In this document: in pieces, positions 37,850 to 47,408 of the stretch
How the letters are laid out: the number at the start of each line of letters is the position of its first letter
How positions within the stretch are numbered: position 1 is the first letter of the stretch
From: UBA2588 sp002339805
Lineage (GTDB): Bacteria; Chloroflexota; Dehalococcoidia; Lucifugimonadales; UBA3495
Assembly (NCBI GenBank): GCA_045562555.1
Contig: JBJKVO010000011.1
Location: 1 to 64,000, forward strand
DNA: 64,000 bases
Reading direction: 5' to 3'
Notes under the pieces: generated by a model
The model's input: the letters and a program-made list of their open reading frames with translations, nothing else
Database searches by the model: none
Told to the model about the DNA's origin: nothing
Program-made: the position numbers and the translations under genes

Positions 37850-38497
37850 TTATCCAATACTAGGAGGTCTGGCGTATATAGGTTCAATGTCCTCTAATTT
37901 ACTAGCGTTTCCAGTTGTATGTTTTTCCAGAGTTTTTGCGCCTAATGCTTCTAGCCGTGGTATTTGGGAATCCCAAACAGCCATTTGGATGCTTGTGGTC
38001 TTAATGCTGTTTTCGTATGTTTTGACTCCTTCGCCACAGATTAGAGTTTGATCATCAAGTTCATCGAGGATGCTTTCTATATCAGAAACTTTGTCAGGTC
38101 CTAGTCGTTCCCCTGATGGATCATACACCGCATAAGATAATACACTTTTACCAGCTTCAATTACAGAACAGATTTTCATGCGTTGAGGCTGATGCACAGC
38201 AGCTTCTAGGTCTAATGTGTTGTGGCCAAAAATAGGAATGTTCTGGGCATAAGCTATTGTTTTACCAACGCTGACTCCAGATCTTACTGAACTATATCCC
38301 CCAGGTCCTAATGCCAACCCTATTGCTGTTATATCCGAAATAGTGAGTTTGGTTTCCAAGAAGGCTTTTTCCAACGCTACAAACAGTTCCTGAGAATGAT
38401 TGTATTGGGAAGACCATGTTTGCTTGTTTACAAATTCACCGTTTGTACAGATTGCTAAGCTTGCATTTCTGGTTGATGTGTCAATGAGTAAAAACAT
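37850..38497 (-). CDS. tsaB: tRNA t6A synthesis protein TsaB
   Basis: 215 aa. ASKHA-fold features: LLIDTSTRNASLAI at the start and GLALGPGGYSSVRSGVSVGKTIAYA. TsaB is the non-catalytic partner of TsaD in making threonylcarbamoyl-adenosine at position 37 of ANN-decoding tRNAs. It starts 6 bp after tsaE. tsaD and rimI, often next to tsaB, are not in this window. Confidence 0.92.
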   Translation of the reverse strand: MFLLIDTSTRNASLAICTNGEFVNKQTWSSQYNHSQELFVALEKAFLETKLTISDITAIGLALGPGGYSSVRSGVSVGKTIAYAQNIPIFGHNTLDLEAAVHQPQRMKICSVIEAGKSVLSYAVYDPSGERLGPDKVSDIESILDELDDQTLICGEGVKTYENSIKTTSIQMAVWDSQIPRLEALGAKTLEKHTTGNASKLEDIEPIYARPPSIG

Positions 38498-38503
38498 TTT
38501 CAG

Positions 38504-38983
38504 TTATTTCTTAAACCTATTCAATATCTCACTTAATTCTAAGTGCCTGGGGTTACTTGTGTCGATCTCTATTTTGATTATTCTATCTTCATAATCTTCA
38601 GTGTAATCCATATCTATATCCAATGCGGTTTCAGGGAATAATTCACTCCCTTTTTCCGCCCATTCAATCACACAAATGGTTTTTTCATCAATTTGGTCGA
38701 GTATTCCCAAATCCCAAACCTCATGGATAGAAGAGAGCCTAAATAAATCCCAATGTGCCAATGTGAGATCTGCTTTATAGGTGCTCATCAGTGTAAAACT
38801 TGGGCTCCTAATAGGGCCAGTGATCCCAAGAGCTTCGGCAATTCCTTGCGTCAACACCGTTTTCCCTGCTCCGAATGGGCCATGCAACAGCAATAAGTCT
38901 TCTCCTTTGCACCATCGTCCGATGGTTCGGCCTATTTCTAAAGTGGTTTCTGACTCCTTGCTAAGCAATTCATAAGTTGTCAT
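38504..38983 (-). CDS. tsaE: tRNA t6A synthesis ATPase TsaE
   Basis: 159 aa. P-loop GPFGAGKTVLTQGIAEALG, the RSPSFTLMSTY segment and WDLFRLSS are characteristic. The start chosen is ATG 38983, which overlaps the thiL stop as ATGA, a common coupling; an ATG at 38998 is possible. TsaE drives turnover of the TsaB-TsaD complex. Confidence 0.93.
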   Translation of the reverse strand: MTTYELLSKESETTLEIGRTIGRWCKGEDLLLLHGPFGAGKTVLTQGIAEALGITGPIRSPSFTLMSTYKADLTLAHWDLFRLSSIHEVWDLGILDQIDEKTICVIEWAEKGSELFPETALDIDMDYTEDYEDRIIKIEIDTSNPRHLELSEILNRFKK

Positions 38984-39981
38984 CTGAAATGATCCCATCC
39001 TAGAAAGTCGTTTTTGTCTTGGTGATTGCCATGAGTGTCTAAAACACTGATTCCTTGTTCTTTTGATACTATTTTACCAATTACAAATAGATCAATATTC
39101 TGTTTTAGATTGTCTATTTGATCTGGGTTAACTGTGGCGAGTAATACGTAATCTTCTCCCCCAGACAAAGCAATTTTCAAAAAGTCCTCTGGGAAACAAG
39201 CTGATAACTGATCATCTACTGGGATTGATTCGGAATGAATTATGGCTCCGCATTCGCTACTTTCGCACAATTTAGTTAAGTCACTGAATACTCCATCACT
39301 GACATCCATTGTACTGACATTTTGTAGTCTAGATAATACTTTTCCTTGGGATACGTGGGGGTAAGGTTTACGATGTTTTTCAATTAAAAACGTTTCGTTG
39401 TTATCGTAGATGGGCAATTCTTTTTGTAACAATAACAGACCAGCCTTGGATGCTCCCACTGTTCCGGTTAATATGACTACATCTCCTTCACTGGCTTTAG
39501 ATCTTGTCAGTGGAGGTGCATCAGAACCTCCAATAAGAGAAATTGAAATAAATACATTATCAGATCTGACCAAGTCTCCACCGACCATCATCATTTGATA
39601 CTGGCCACTTATATCTGCAAACCCTTGATACATTTCTTTTAGATCTTTTACGCTGAAGGTTGCTGGGACTCCTAAAGTAACAAGGCCATACAGCGGTTGA
39701 GCTCCCATACTTGCTATGTCACTTATGTTAGAAGCCAAAGTTTTCCAACCAATTTCATACCAACCGCTGAAGTCTCGCCTGAAATGTACGTTTTCTACAC
39801 AGGCATCCATAGTAAATACTTCATATGGAGTATTGGGAGCCCAAGCAGCTGCATCGTCTCCGTTGGACACGGTTAGATCTAAATGGTTCATGCCGGACAT
39901 TCCCCACTTGGCGTGCCCTTGGTCTAATACTTTGGCAAGTATAGATATGAGTTCGAATTCATTTAGATCGTTAATTAACAT
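38980..39981 (-). CDS. thiL: Thiamine-monophosphate kinase
   Basis: 333 aa. The N-terminal NGDDAA motif binds Mg-ATP; YEIGWKTLASNISDIASMGA, VGGDLVRSDN and the C-terminal ALSGGEDYVLLAT are ThiL signatures. It phosphorylates thiamine monophosphate to the pyrophosphate cofactor. It heads the overlapping set thiL-tsaE-tsaB. No other thiamine genes and no TPP riboswitch are seen in the 68-bp upstream gap. Confidence 0.93.
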   Translation of the reverse strand: MLINDLNEFELISILAKVLDQGHAKWGMSGMNHLDLTVSNGDDAAAWAPNTPYEVFTMDACVENVHFRRDFSGWYEIGWKTLASNISDIASMGAQPLYGLVTLGVPATFSVKDLKEMYQGFADISGQYQMMMVGGDLVRSDNVFISISLIGGSDAPPLTRSKASEGDVVILTGTVGASKAGLLLLQKELPIYDNNETFLIEKHRKPYPHVSQGKVLSRLQNVSTMDVSDGVFSDLTKLCESSECGAIIHSESIPVDDQLSACFPEDFLKIALSGGEDYVLLATVNPDQIDNLKQNIDLFVIGKIVSKEQGISVLDTHGNHQDKNDFLGWDHFR

Positions 39982-40049
39982 AACTTTTACTAATATTTAG
40001 TTTAGAATACATTTGAAACTAAATTATATATGCGAAAGGTGTAAAGTAA

Positions 40050-40916
40050 ATGTTTTTAGACCATATTTTAATAGCTACCAATGACCTAGATGATTCTGCA
40101 GAAATAATGAGAGAAATTGGGTTTGAACTCACTGACAAAGGAATTCATCGGGATAGAGGTACTGCAAATAGATTAATTTTATTTGATGGAGAGTACTTGG
40201 AATTGATTGGTGTGAATGATTTAGAAACGGTTAAATCAAATAGAGCAGATTTCCTCCAATTTCTAGACCGTAAACAAGGGTTATATATGTTTGCTCTAGG
40301 GGATGACGATCTTAAATCCCAAGCAGATAGATTAGCTCAAAATGAAATTATTACTTCAGACGTGAAAGATAGTAGAAGATTTAACACTGATGGCTCGGTT
40401 GCATACGAATGGGAATATCTAAGTGTAGATCCAATAGATTCCCCGGGGAGTGAGACTTTTTTCATTGATCATAAATCTTCATTTACTGAGAGATATGGAT
40501 CAGATTTAGATCGGAAGCATTCAAATCAAATTAATCACATCAGCGCGATCACATTATTTGTTAATAATGTTAATAAGTCTTGCGATCAGTGGTCTAAGGT
40601 ATTAGGTCAGCAATATTCTCAAACGATTTATTCTGCTGATTTAGAAGCGCAATTATATGTTTTTAAGACGGATAATTTTCAGCTAGAAATTGCCACAGCT
40701 GTTGGCCCTGGTGTAGTAAGTGAACATTTGGATAAATACGGAGATTCAATTGGAGTATTAGGGTTAAGCACAAACAACATGGAACATACAGGTAAGGTTT
40801 TATCTAAATACAAATCTGTAGGACAACAAGATCCAATGTTTGAAATATACGAAGGCTTGATTATCAGGCTTGATGGCTCAGACCTTCGTCTTTGTGACAT
40901 AGATCCAATCATCTAG
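40050..40916 (+). CDS. VOC / glyoxalase-like domain protein (two modules)
   Basis: 288 aa from ATG 40050 after AAAGGTG. It begins FLDHILIATNDLDDSAEIMREIGFEL and contains LILFDGEYLELIG, matching the large glyoxalase-like domain family. A second VOC half follows from about residue 160 (QINHISAITLFVNN). No enzymatic substrate can be assigned. It converges with the 16S transcription unit, whose 3' processing stem begins 17 bp past this stop. Confidence 0.75.
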   Translation: MFLDHILIATNDLDDSAEIMREIGFELTDKGIHRDRGTANRLILFDGEYLELIGVNDLETVKSNRADFLQFLDRKQGLYMFALGDDDLKSQADRLAQNEIITSDVKDSRRFNTDGSVAYEWEYLSVDPIDSPGSETFFIDHKSSFTERYGSDLDRKHSNQINHISAITLFVNNVNKSCDQWSKVLGQQYSQTIYSADLEAQLYVFKTDNFQLEIATAVGPGVVSEHLDKYGDSIGVLGLSTNNMEHTGKVLSKYKSVGQQDPMFEIYEGLIIRLDGSDLRLCDIDPII

Positions 40917-40933
40917 AGGCACCGTTATGGTGG

Positions 40934-40963
40934 CACTTTAGCAATTGAGATAGTGGAAGAAAG
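40934..40963 (-). repeat. 3' arm of the 16S rRNA precursor processing stem
   Basis: This 30-bp segment is the inverted complement of 42767-42795 with one A-C mismatch and one bulged base (28 paired positions). The two arms flank the 16S gene. In the precursor RNA they would pair and bring both ends of 16S together, the arrangement cut by RNase III in other bacteria. Confidence 0.85.
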
Positions 40964-41002
40964 AAAATTATTAGTTTGACCTTGCTTGGTAAATGATGTT
41001 TA

Positions 41003-41066
41003 TGGCTTCTCTGCCAGATGTTTATGACTTCACTGTCAGATTTTTTTTGAATGGCTTATCTGCCAT
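41003..41066 (-). other. Three tandem small hairpins in the 16S 3' trailer
   Basis: Three short inverted repeats in a row: 41003-41016 (TGGC/GCCA), 41025-41038 (TGAC/GTCA), 41051-41066 (ATGGC/GCCAT). All have six-base loops; on the rRNA strand these are AGAGAA, AGTGAA and AGATAA. The second stem differs from the others by a compensatory pair (GC to AT), so the structure is kept while sequence changes. The first two contain GNRA-type tetraloop sequences (GAGA, GTGA). Function unknown. Confidence 0.65.
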
Positions 41067-41208
41067 TAAATCCGGTTGGGATTTCTTGCACTAACTTGTA
41101 ACCAGGGGAGCAATGCTCAACCATCTGGTCCAGTGGTTAGTACGCCCTGCCGTCCGACCTAGGGTATGTGAATTTCTGAATTAACAGTATTTCAATCAAT
41201 CGTCCCTT

Positions 41209-42726
<1,518 letters not shown>

Positions 42727-42766
42727 GCTTGTAACCGAAGTTACAATTCCATTTCTAAACAAAAAA

Positions 42767-42795
42767 CTTTCTTCCACTATTCAATTGTTAAAGTG
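42767..42795 (-). repeat. 5' arm of the 16S rRNA precursor processing stem
   Basis: Pairs with 40934-40963 across the 16S gene. It lies about 40 nt upstream of mature 16S and about 50 nt downstream of the predicted transcription start. Confidence 0.85.
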
Positions 42796-42849
42796 CGCGC
42801 TGTTCTCACAATGAATATAAAAACACATAAGTGAAAAAAGTGCTTTTCA

Positions 42850-42878
42850 AGTATATATAGAGAGATACCCAGTGTCAA
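42850..42878 (-). promoter_or_regulatory. 16S rRNA promoter
   Basis: TTGACA (42878-42873), exactly 17 bp, TATACT (42855-42850) on the minus strand. Predicted start near 42843, giving a leader of about 117 nt before mature 16S. This is among the best sigma70 matches in the window, as expected for rRNA. Confidence 0.85.
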
Positions 42879-42956
42879 CTGACTTATCAATGCCATAAAT
42901 AAAGCAAACTTTAGTGGCTAAAACCAACACAATTAGACTGAATTTGTATCTAAGGA

Positions 42957-42985
42957 TTGCTGATTTGCCACTTAAGTGGGATAAT
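42957..42985 (+). promoter_or_regulatory. tmRNA promoter with palindromic spacer
   Basis: TTGCTG (42957-42962), 17 bp, GATAAT (42980-42985), 11 bp before the tmRNA 5' end. The spacer contains a perfect 12-bp palindrome CCACTTAAGTGG at 42968-42979, placed where a repressor could block the promoter. Confidence 0.55.
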
Positions 42986-42996
42986 TTTCTTCTAAT

Positions 42997-43352
42997 GGGG
43001 ACGAGTGGTTTCGACAGGAGAGTCTTTTGTTAGATCGCAAGCCGAGAGTGCTGTCAGCTCGTTAAATGATGGCAAAAACATAAACAGCGACAGAGAATTC
43101 GCTTTAGCCGCTTAATTTAGTGGCTACGTCTGCCTAAGGTTGAGCTCGGGGGTTTTAGGACAGGCGCCAATAACCTGAGATGCTACTCTCATTATTCTGG
43201 CGAATGGGAGTAAAAGAAACAGTCAGATTACTCTAGGTTAATTTTGTCGGTGGAACTTCCCTGGAGGACATTTTGAACATCGAACAAGCTTGTAGCATAT
43301 CTAGGCATTGGGCCTTTTGGACGGGGAGTTCGACCCTCCCCCGTCTCCACCA
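42997..43352 (+). ncRNA. ssrA: Transfer-messenger RNA (tmRNA)
   Basis: 356 nt. The 5' end GGGGACG pairs with the 3' CGTCTCC (one G-U), followed by encoded ACCA. The tRNA-like T arm GGGAGTTCGACCCTCCC lies near the 3' end and the 5' end has the usual GTGGTTTCGACAGG. The tag reading frame runs 43071-43112 and encodes GKNINSDREFALAA followed by TAA (43113-43115); the ALAA end is the classic protease-recognition tail. It rescues ribosomes stalled on broken mRNA. It converges with the flavoprotein gene that ends 5 bp away. Confidence 0.95.
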
Positions 43353-43357
43353 GGGTT

Positions 43358-44530
43358 TTAGAAATTACCTTGTGGTTCTAATCCAAGGAAGAACTGACCA
43401 GCGGTTTCATAATTAATCGGATGGCCTTGAATATGCTGCGTTATCACATGTATATCCTGGAAACGCCGTTGTATAGGATTTGAAGCGGAGATCGCAGAGG
43501 ATCCGCACATGTTATAGCAAGCATCTACTACACCTGCAGCACTTCGTATTCCGTGAGTCGCTGCTAGCCTCAAATTGATTCGTTCTTCAACGCTAGCACT
43601 TCCGTTTTTATTAGCACTTTCCCAGACTTTGGCCATGGACTCTCTAAGGAATGCACGGCTTGAACTATAAGTGGCTCTAATTTCTCCGATGCTCCTTTGT
43701 ATTGTGTCTCGCTCTCTTAACGGAGTACTGCTTCGTCCAGTCTGTCCTGTATTTGCGAAATTAATAGCTATATCAATACTTGCTTTGGCAGTTGCAAGTG
43801 CAATCGTAGAAAATCCTGTAGCAAACAATAATGTTCTGGGGATGACGTAGTGAGGTCCTTTGTACCAAGGTTCTGCTTGGTCTTGGTGGTAGGTGTGATG
43901 TGTTGGTACGTATTGGTCCTTTAATTCATATCCAAAGCTCGATGTTCCTCTCATACCTTGAGCGTCCCAGGTATCTACGAATTGAACCTCAGCCTTGGGC
44001 ATTAAGAATATTTTCATGTCTTTACGTTCTGAACTTACCAACGACGCTCCGTCTGGAGTGGCTATAGGGCAAAGAGCAGCAATCCAAGTAGCATGAGTGC
44101 AACCACTGCTTAAAGTCCAGTTACCAGATAGTACGTGTCCGCCTTCAACGGGTACAGCTTTGCAATTAGATGATGGAGGTCCGTTGGTTACGACTGCTCT
44201 TTGGTCTTTCCAGATTTCTTGTGCAGTGGATTCAAGCATACGAGTGGATGCTGTAGACCATACGTTATTCTGGTTGAGTAACCACGCAGTGCTCGTATCG
44301 GATTCAGCTATGATTTCTAAGATGTCTAGGAATTCAGAATGGTTTAATTCTGTTCCTCCTAGGGATTTAGGTAACAAAAGCCTAAAGAATCCTCGGTCAG
44401 CGAGGTCTTCTGCTATTTCAGAAGGTATCTGACGCTCTTCATTTATACGTACGGAATTCTCTTTAATGATTGGAGCTAGTTCTGATGCAATCGCCACAAA
44501 GTCTAATTGAGCTTTTTCTTCAGCTACCAT
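43358..44530 (-). CDS. Acyl-CoA-dehydrogenase-fold flavoprotein
   Basis: 390 aa. N-terminal helical domain with PKSLGGTELNHSEFLDILEIIAESDTSTAWLL, a middle beta domain with GHVLSGNWTLSSGCTHATW, and a C-terminal helical bundle. This pattern matches the branch of the family that includes flavin-dependent monooxygenases such as HsaA/DszC rather than true acyl-CoA dehydrogenases: a Trp/Ser-rich middle domain and no obvious catalytic Glu. Such oxygenases need a flavin reductase, which is not nearby. Single gene, ending next to tmRNA. Confidence 0.78.
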   Translation of the reverse strand: MVAEEKAQLDFVAIASELAPIIKENSVRINEERQIPSEIAEDLADRGFFRLLLPKSLGGTELNHSEFLDILEIIAESDTSTAWLLNQNNVWSTASTRMLESTAQEIWKDQRAVVTNGPPSSNCKAVPVEGGHVLSGNWTLSSGCTHATWIAALCPIATPDGASLVSSERKDMKIFLMPKAEVQFVDTWDAQGMRGTSSFGYELKDQYVPTHHTYHQDQAEPWYKGPHYVIPRTLLFATGFSTIALATAKASIDIAINFANTGQTGRSSTPLRERDTIQRSIGEIRATYSSSRAFLRESMAKVWESANKNGSASVEERINLRLAATHGIRSAAGVVDACYNMCGSSAISASNPIQRRFQDIHVITQHIQGHPINYETAGQFFLGLEPQGNF

Positions 44531-44598
44531 TTTTAGTTCCGTTCCTAACTAAAATTGAGTTACTAATATAGTATAGCACTCCCGTTAATAGGAGTTCA

Positions 44599-45351
44599 TT
44601 AGAACGGTATTATACTTGTTCCTAGCGCTAGATCTGACCCCAGTGCCAATCCAAATAGTATGCTAGCTAAACCAGCTATGCTATTCACAGTATTATTTAA
44701 CTTCATATTATTGCCTGACATCGCGAATGGAACGCTTATAATAATTGTGATTACCGACATTGAAGCAATAGTGCCGACTCCAAATAATATTATGTATAAA
44801 AGTCCTGCAATAAAGGATTCAATAGTTGGTAATAAAACAAGCATCACTGCTGCGCTGCCTGCTAGCCCATGGATGATACCTATTGTGAAAGATTTCATCC
44901 TGAAAAAGGGTTTACCTATTGAGAACTTTCCGTGTGTTTTTTCTACTTCAGGAGCTTCTTCAGGCGAATGAGTCCCGTGAATATGTAGATGAGGGCCATC
45001 ATCGTGCTCGTGCTGGTGGCTATGAAGTAATCTGCCTTTTTTAAGATTCCAAAACACTTGGAGCCCCAAGAAAACAAGCATGATCGCGACTCCAAATTCT
45101 AATATTGGAGCTACTGATTCATATCTATCGAGTACAGCTTCTTTAAACACTAGGATTACTATCCCAAGAATCAAAAGAGGCATTGTGTGTCCCAATCCCC
45201 AAGAAGCACCCACCCAGAGGCTCCTTAAGGGGTTTTTAAACTCACTTACCATTGTCGTGACTGCTACCACATGGTCTGCGTCTGTGGCGTGTTTTAGTCC
45301 TAAAATCAGACCTAGTATTATTGCTGCTAAAGCACCGTATTCAGTTGTCAT
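44599..45351 (-). CDS. Nickel/cobalt transporter, NicO/high-affinity family
   Basis: 250 aa with about six membrane helices. Helix-one motif HATDADH (residues 21-27) is the metal-binding signature of NiCoT/UreH-type permeases. A His/Asp-rich cytoplasmic loop lies at about 112-140 (HSHQHEHDD, HLHIHGTHS), and IHGLAGSAAVMLVLLP follows in a later helix. The start overlaps the end of the upstream Fur-family gene by 11 bp, so the two form an operon. Nickel uptake is more likely than cobalt because of the regulator pairing, but this is inference. Confidence 0.88.
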   Translation of the reverse strand: MTTEYGALAAIILGLILGLKHATDADHVVAVTTMVSEFKNPLRSLWVGASWGLGHTMPLLILGIVILVFKEAVLDRYESVAPILEFGVAIMLVFLGLQVFWNLKKGRLLHSHQHEHDDGPHLHIHGTHSPEEAPEVEKTHGKFSIGKPFFRMKSFTIGIIHGLAGSAAVMLVLLPTIESFIAGLLYIILFGVGTIASMSVITIIISVPFAMSGNNMKLNNTVNSIAGLASILFGLALGSDLALGTSIIPF

Positions 45352-45787
45352 ATCCCACCTGTTCTAATTGTTTGCATGGTTTACATAGTCCTGAGATAGC
45401 TAAGTGGTCAATATCTATATTGAACCCAAAGTCATCTCTAATATCTTTTTTAAATGAGTCTAGATATTTGTCATCAATTTCTATCATGTCATTGCAGTCC
45501 CTACACATCATGTGCATATGGGCGTGATCTCCAATCCATTCATAGAGAGTTTCTCCATCTGTCTTGTATGTTTCTGAAATGAGTCGAAGTTCTTTAAGAA
45601 CAGCTACATTCCTGTAGATCGTGGAGATATTTATGATTGGATATGCTTTCTTAACTTGGGCATGTATTTGATTAATATTGATGTGTTCGCCAGAATGTCT
45701 TATGGCGGACAGTACAAGTAACCTTTGAGGAGTCATTCGTTGATCCGAATTCCGTACGGTTTCTATTGTGTCAGTTTCACAACTCAT
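45341..45787 (-). CDS. Fur-family metal-responsive repressor (Nur/Zur-like)
   Basis: 148 aa from ATG 45787 (SD AGGTG). An ATG at 45853 is in frame but lies within the promoter, so it is rejected. The winged helix has MTPQRLLVLSAI and NISTIYRNVAVL. Metal sites include HAHMHMMCRDC and CKPC, giving the two CxxC pairs of a structural zinc site. It is followed by the nickel/cobalt transporter, so a nickel-sensing role is plausible. A perfect palindrome overlapping its own promoter suggests autoregulation. Confidence 0.9.
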   Translation of the reverse strand: MSCETDTIETVRNSDQRMTPQRLLVLSAIRHSGEHININQIHAQVKKAYPIINISTIYRNVAVLKELRLISETYKTDGETLYEWIGDHAHMHMMCRDCNDMIEIDDKYLDSFKKDIRDDFGFNIDIDHLAISGLCKPCKQLEQVGYDN

Positions 45788-45824
45788 TTTTGCACCTGCA
45801 TTTTTTTGCAATAAGCATTCATTC

Positions 45825-45853
45825 AGTATAAATAACTTCAAATTTGAAGTCAA
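45825..45853 (-). promoter_or_regulatory. Promoter of the Fur-family/NicO operon with overlapping operator
   Basis: TTGACT (45853-45848), 17 bp, TATACT (45830-45825). A perfect 16-bp palindrome ACTTCAAATTTGAAGT (45835-45850) covers half the -35 and most of the spacer, an ideal position for repression by the Fur-like product. The transcript would start near 45818, about 31 nt before the ATG at 45787. Confidence 0.8.
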
Positions 45854-45969
45854 TTTTGTTAGGTGTGATTAAGATGTGATGCTTTCCCAGCGAAAACTAA
45901 AAGTGTATGATAGTCGTATTCTGATTAGATCTTTATTGAGTCCAAAACTAGCCAAGTTGAGAATATTAT

Positions 45970-46911
45970 ATGTTAGATGAAACTGTGGATTTGGATGATG
46001 GTGTCTCCGGGAAGGTTATTATAGCTGGCTGGAGGCGTCAGTGGTCTGATGGAGGCAATCTATCCGGAGGACTACCCCGGTATTTGATAGAACAGACCAA
46101 CGCGTTGCAGGTTGGCAAATTTATTAACAAGATTGATTCTATCTGTTACCCGTTTCAAGTAGCGGGTACGCATGACGCTTTTCGCCCTGGTATATCTTTT
46201 AACGAAGGTTTGCCAAATAGGTCGATGTATCGAAACAATAGATTCTTCCAATACAGCGATGATGTAATTATATTTATAGGGGAAGAACCCTGGTATCGCA
46301 TTGACCTTTATACAGAAGCATTCTTTAAAGCAGCTAAACATTTTGGAGTAAAAGATGTTGTATTCGTAGAAGGATACAACGGTCCTGCTCCTCCCAAAAT
46401 GGAACGTCGAGTAAGCTGTGTTTACAGTAAAGCAGAAATGAAGACAAAGTTAGATCAGTTTGGCCTCACTTATTCCAGTTACGGATTACGTTCAAGGCAA
46501 GGCCCCACAGTTGGCATGGCGTTATTATCTATTGCATCAGAGAAATATTTAGATTTTGATGTGTTGCGTATGGGTGCTATGGCTCCACTATTTCCATTTG
46601 TAACTGAAAATAATAATCAGGTCGGATTGACCACTGATCACAGATCTTACTACGACGTTATGCGCAGAATTAAAGCGATGTATGGCGTAGATATAGATTT
46701 ACAGGAATTAAAGCAATTATCTGAATCCGAATGTGAGAAATTACAAGGTACTTTGGATAATATAGCGGAAAATAATAAAGCAGCTCAGGAATTTATGTCT
46801 AAAATAGAGTCTGAATTTAATTATGCGCCGTTTCAAGAATCGATAGATATAGCTCCTGGTATAGATCAAGCTTTAGAAGACATACTTAATAATATGTCAG
46901 ACGAGGAATAA
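45970..46911 (+). CDS. PAC2 family protein (first copy)
   Basis: 313 aa. KVIIAGWRRQWSDGG, EEPWYRIDLYTEAFFKAAKHFGVKDVVFVEGY and a conserved LRSRQGPTVGMALLSIA stretch fit the PAC2 fold, related to archaeal and eukaryotic proteasome-assembly chaperones but common in Chloroflexota and Actinobacteria without clear function. A second PAC2 gene is at 55473-56339. It is followed by VOC and SMP-30 genes on the same strand with short gaps. Confidence 0.8.
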   Translation: MLDETVDLDDGVSGKVIIAGWRRQWSDGGNLSGGLPRYLIEQTNALQVGKFINKIDSICYPFQVAGTHDAFRPGISFNEGLPNRSMYRNNRFFQYSDDVIIFIGEEPWYRIDLYTEAFFKAAKHFGVKDVVFVEGYNGPAPPKMERRVSCVYSKAEMKTKLDQFGLTYSSYGLRSRQGPTVGMALLSIASEKYLDFDVLRMGAMAPLFPFVTENNNQVGLTTDHRSYYDVMRRIKAMYGVDIDLQELKQLSESECEKLQGTLDNIAENNKAAQEFMSKIESEFNYAPFQESIDIAPGIDQALEDILNNMSDEE

Positions 46912-46933
46912 TAAATTATAAGGAGGACTCAAC

Positions 46934-47386
46934 ATGGTAAAACCTTTGGGAATAGGACACGTAGTACTTAACGTTACGGATGTGACAAAATCCATAGAAT
47001 TCTATACGAAAGTTTTAGGATTTGAAGTGGTTAAAACTAACCCTGAGAACACCGCCGCTTTCTTGAACTGCGGTGAGATGCATCATGATTTGGCTTTGTT
47101 TAAAGCATCAGATAATACTCCTAATAAAAAAGGGACAGTAGGACTGAATCATTTTGCTGTTTTGGTTGAGGATATTGATCAGCTTAAATCTTTAAAAAGC
47201 AACCTGGAATCTGTAGGCTATGATAATTTGAGAACTGTAGATCATGGTATGACAGGGAGTGTTTATTTTGAAGATCCTGATGGTAATGGCATAGAATTTT
47301 ATTTTGATAGATATCAAGATCCTGCCGAAGGGTTAGCAGTGATGAAAGATAACAACAAAGTCAATGGAACGTTAGTTTTAGACTAG
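46934..47386 (+). CDS. VOC / extradiol-dioxygenase-like protein
   Basis: 150 aa after SD AAGGAGG. IGHVVLNVTDVTKSIEFYTKVLGFEVV contains the first metal-ligand His; GLNHFAVLVED holds the second, and DPDGNGIEFYFDRY the Glu. This is the 2His-1Glu pattern of catechol-dioxygenase-like VOC enzymes. It sits between PAC2 and two SMP-30 genes; ring cleavage followed by lactone hydrolysis is possible but unproven. Confidence 0.85.
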   Translation: MVKPLGIGHVVLNVTDVTKSIEFYTKVLGFEVVKTNPENTAAFLNCGEMHHDLALFKASDNTPNKKGTVGLNHFAVLVEDIDQLKSLKSNLESVGYDNLRTVDHGMTGSVYFEDPDGNGIEFYFDRYQDPAEGLAVMKDNNKVNGTLVLD

Positions 47387-47408
47387 TAAGAGCAAGAGGA
47401 GTTTTAGC

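Noticed and set aside
39982..40049. TPP riboswitch before thiL
   Set aside because: The 68-bp gap is too short and lacks the conserved CUGAGA and ACCUGA elements.
40918..40936. Weak hairpin after the VOC gene as a terminator
   Set aside because: Only 4 bp pair (CACC/GGTG) and no T run follows.
41025..41050. Hairpin plus eight Ts on the plus strand as a terminator for the VOC gene
   Set aside because: The stem is only 4 bp with A/T pairs; better explained as one member of the three-hairpin array.
41071..41200. tRNA-like segments (CCAGTGGTTAG and short hairpins) between the hairpin array and 16S
   Set aside because: No cloverleaf with a 7-bp acceptor and T loop can be built; probably just structured trailer.
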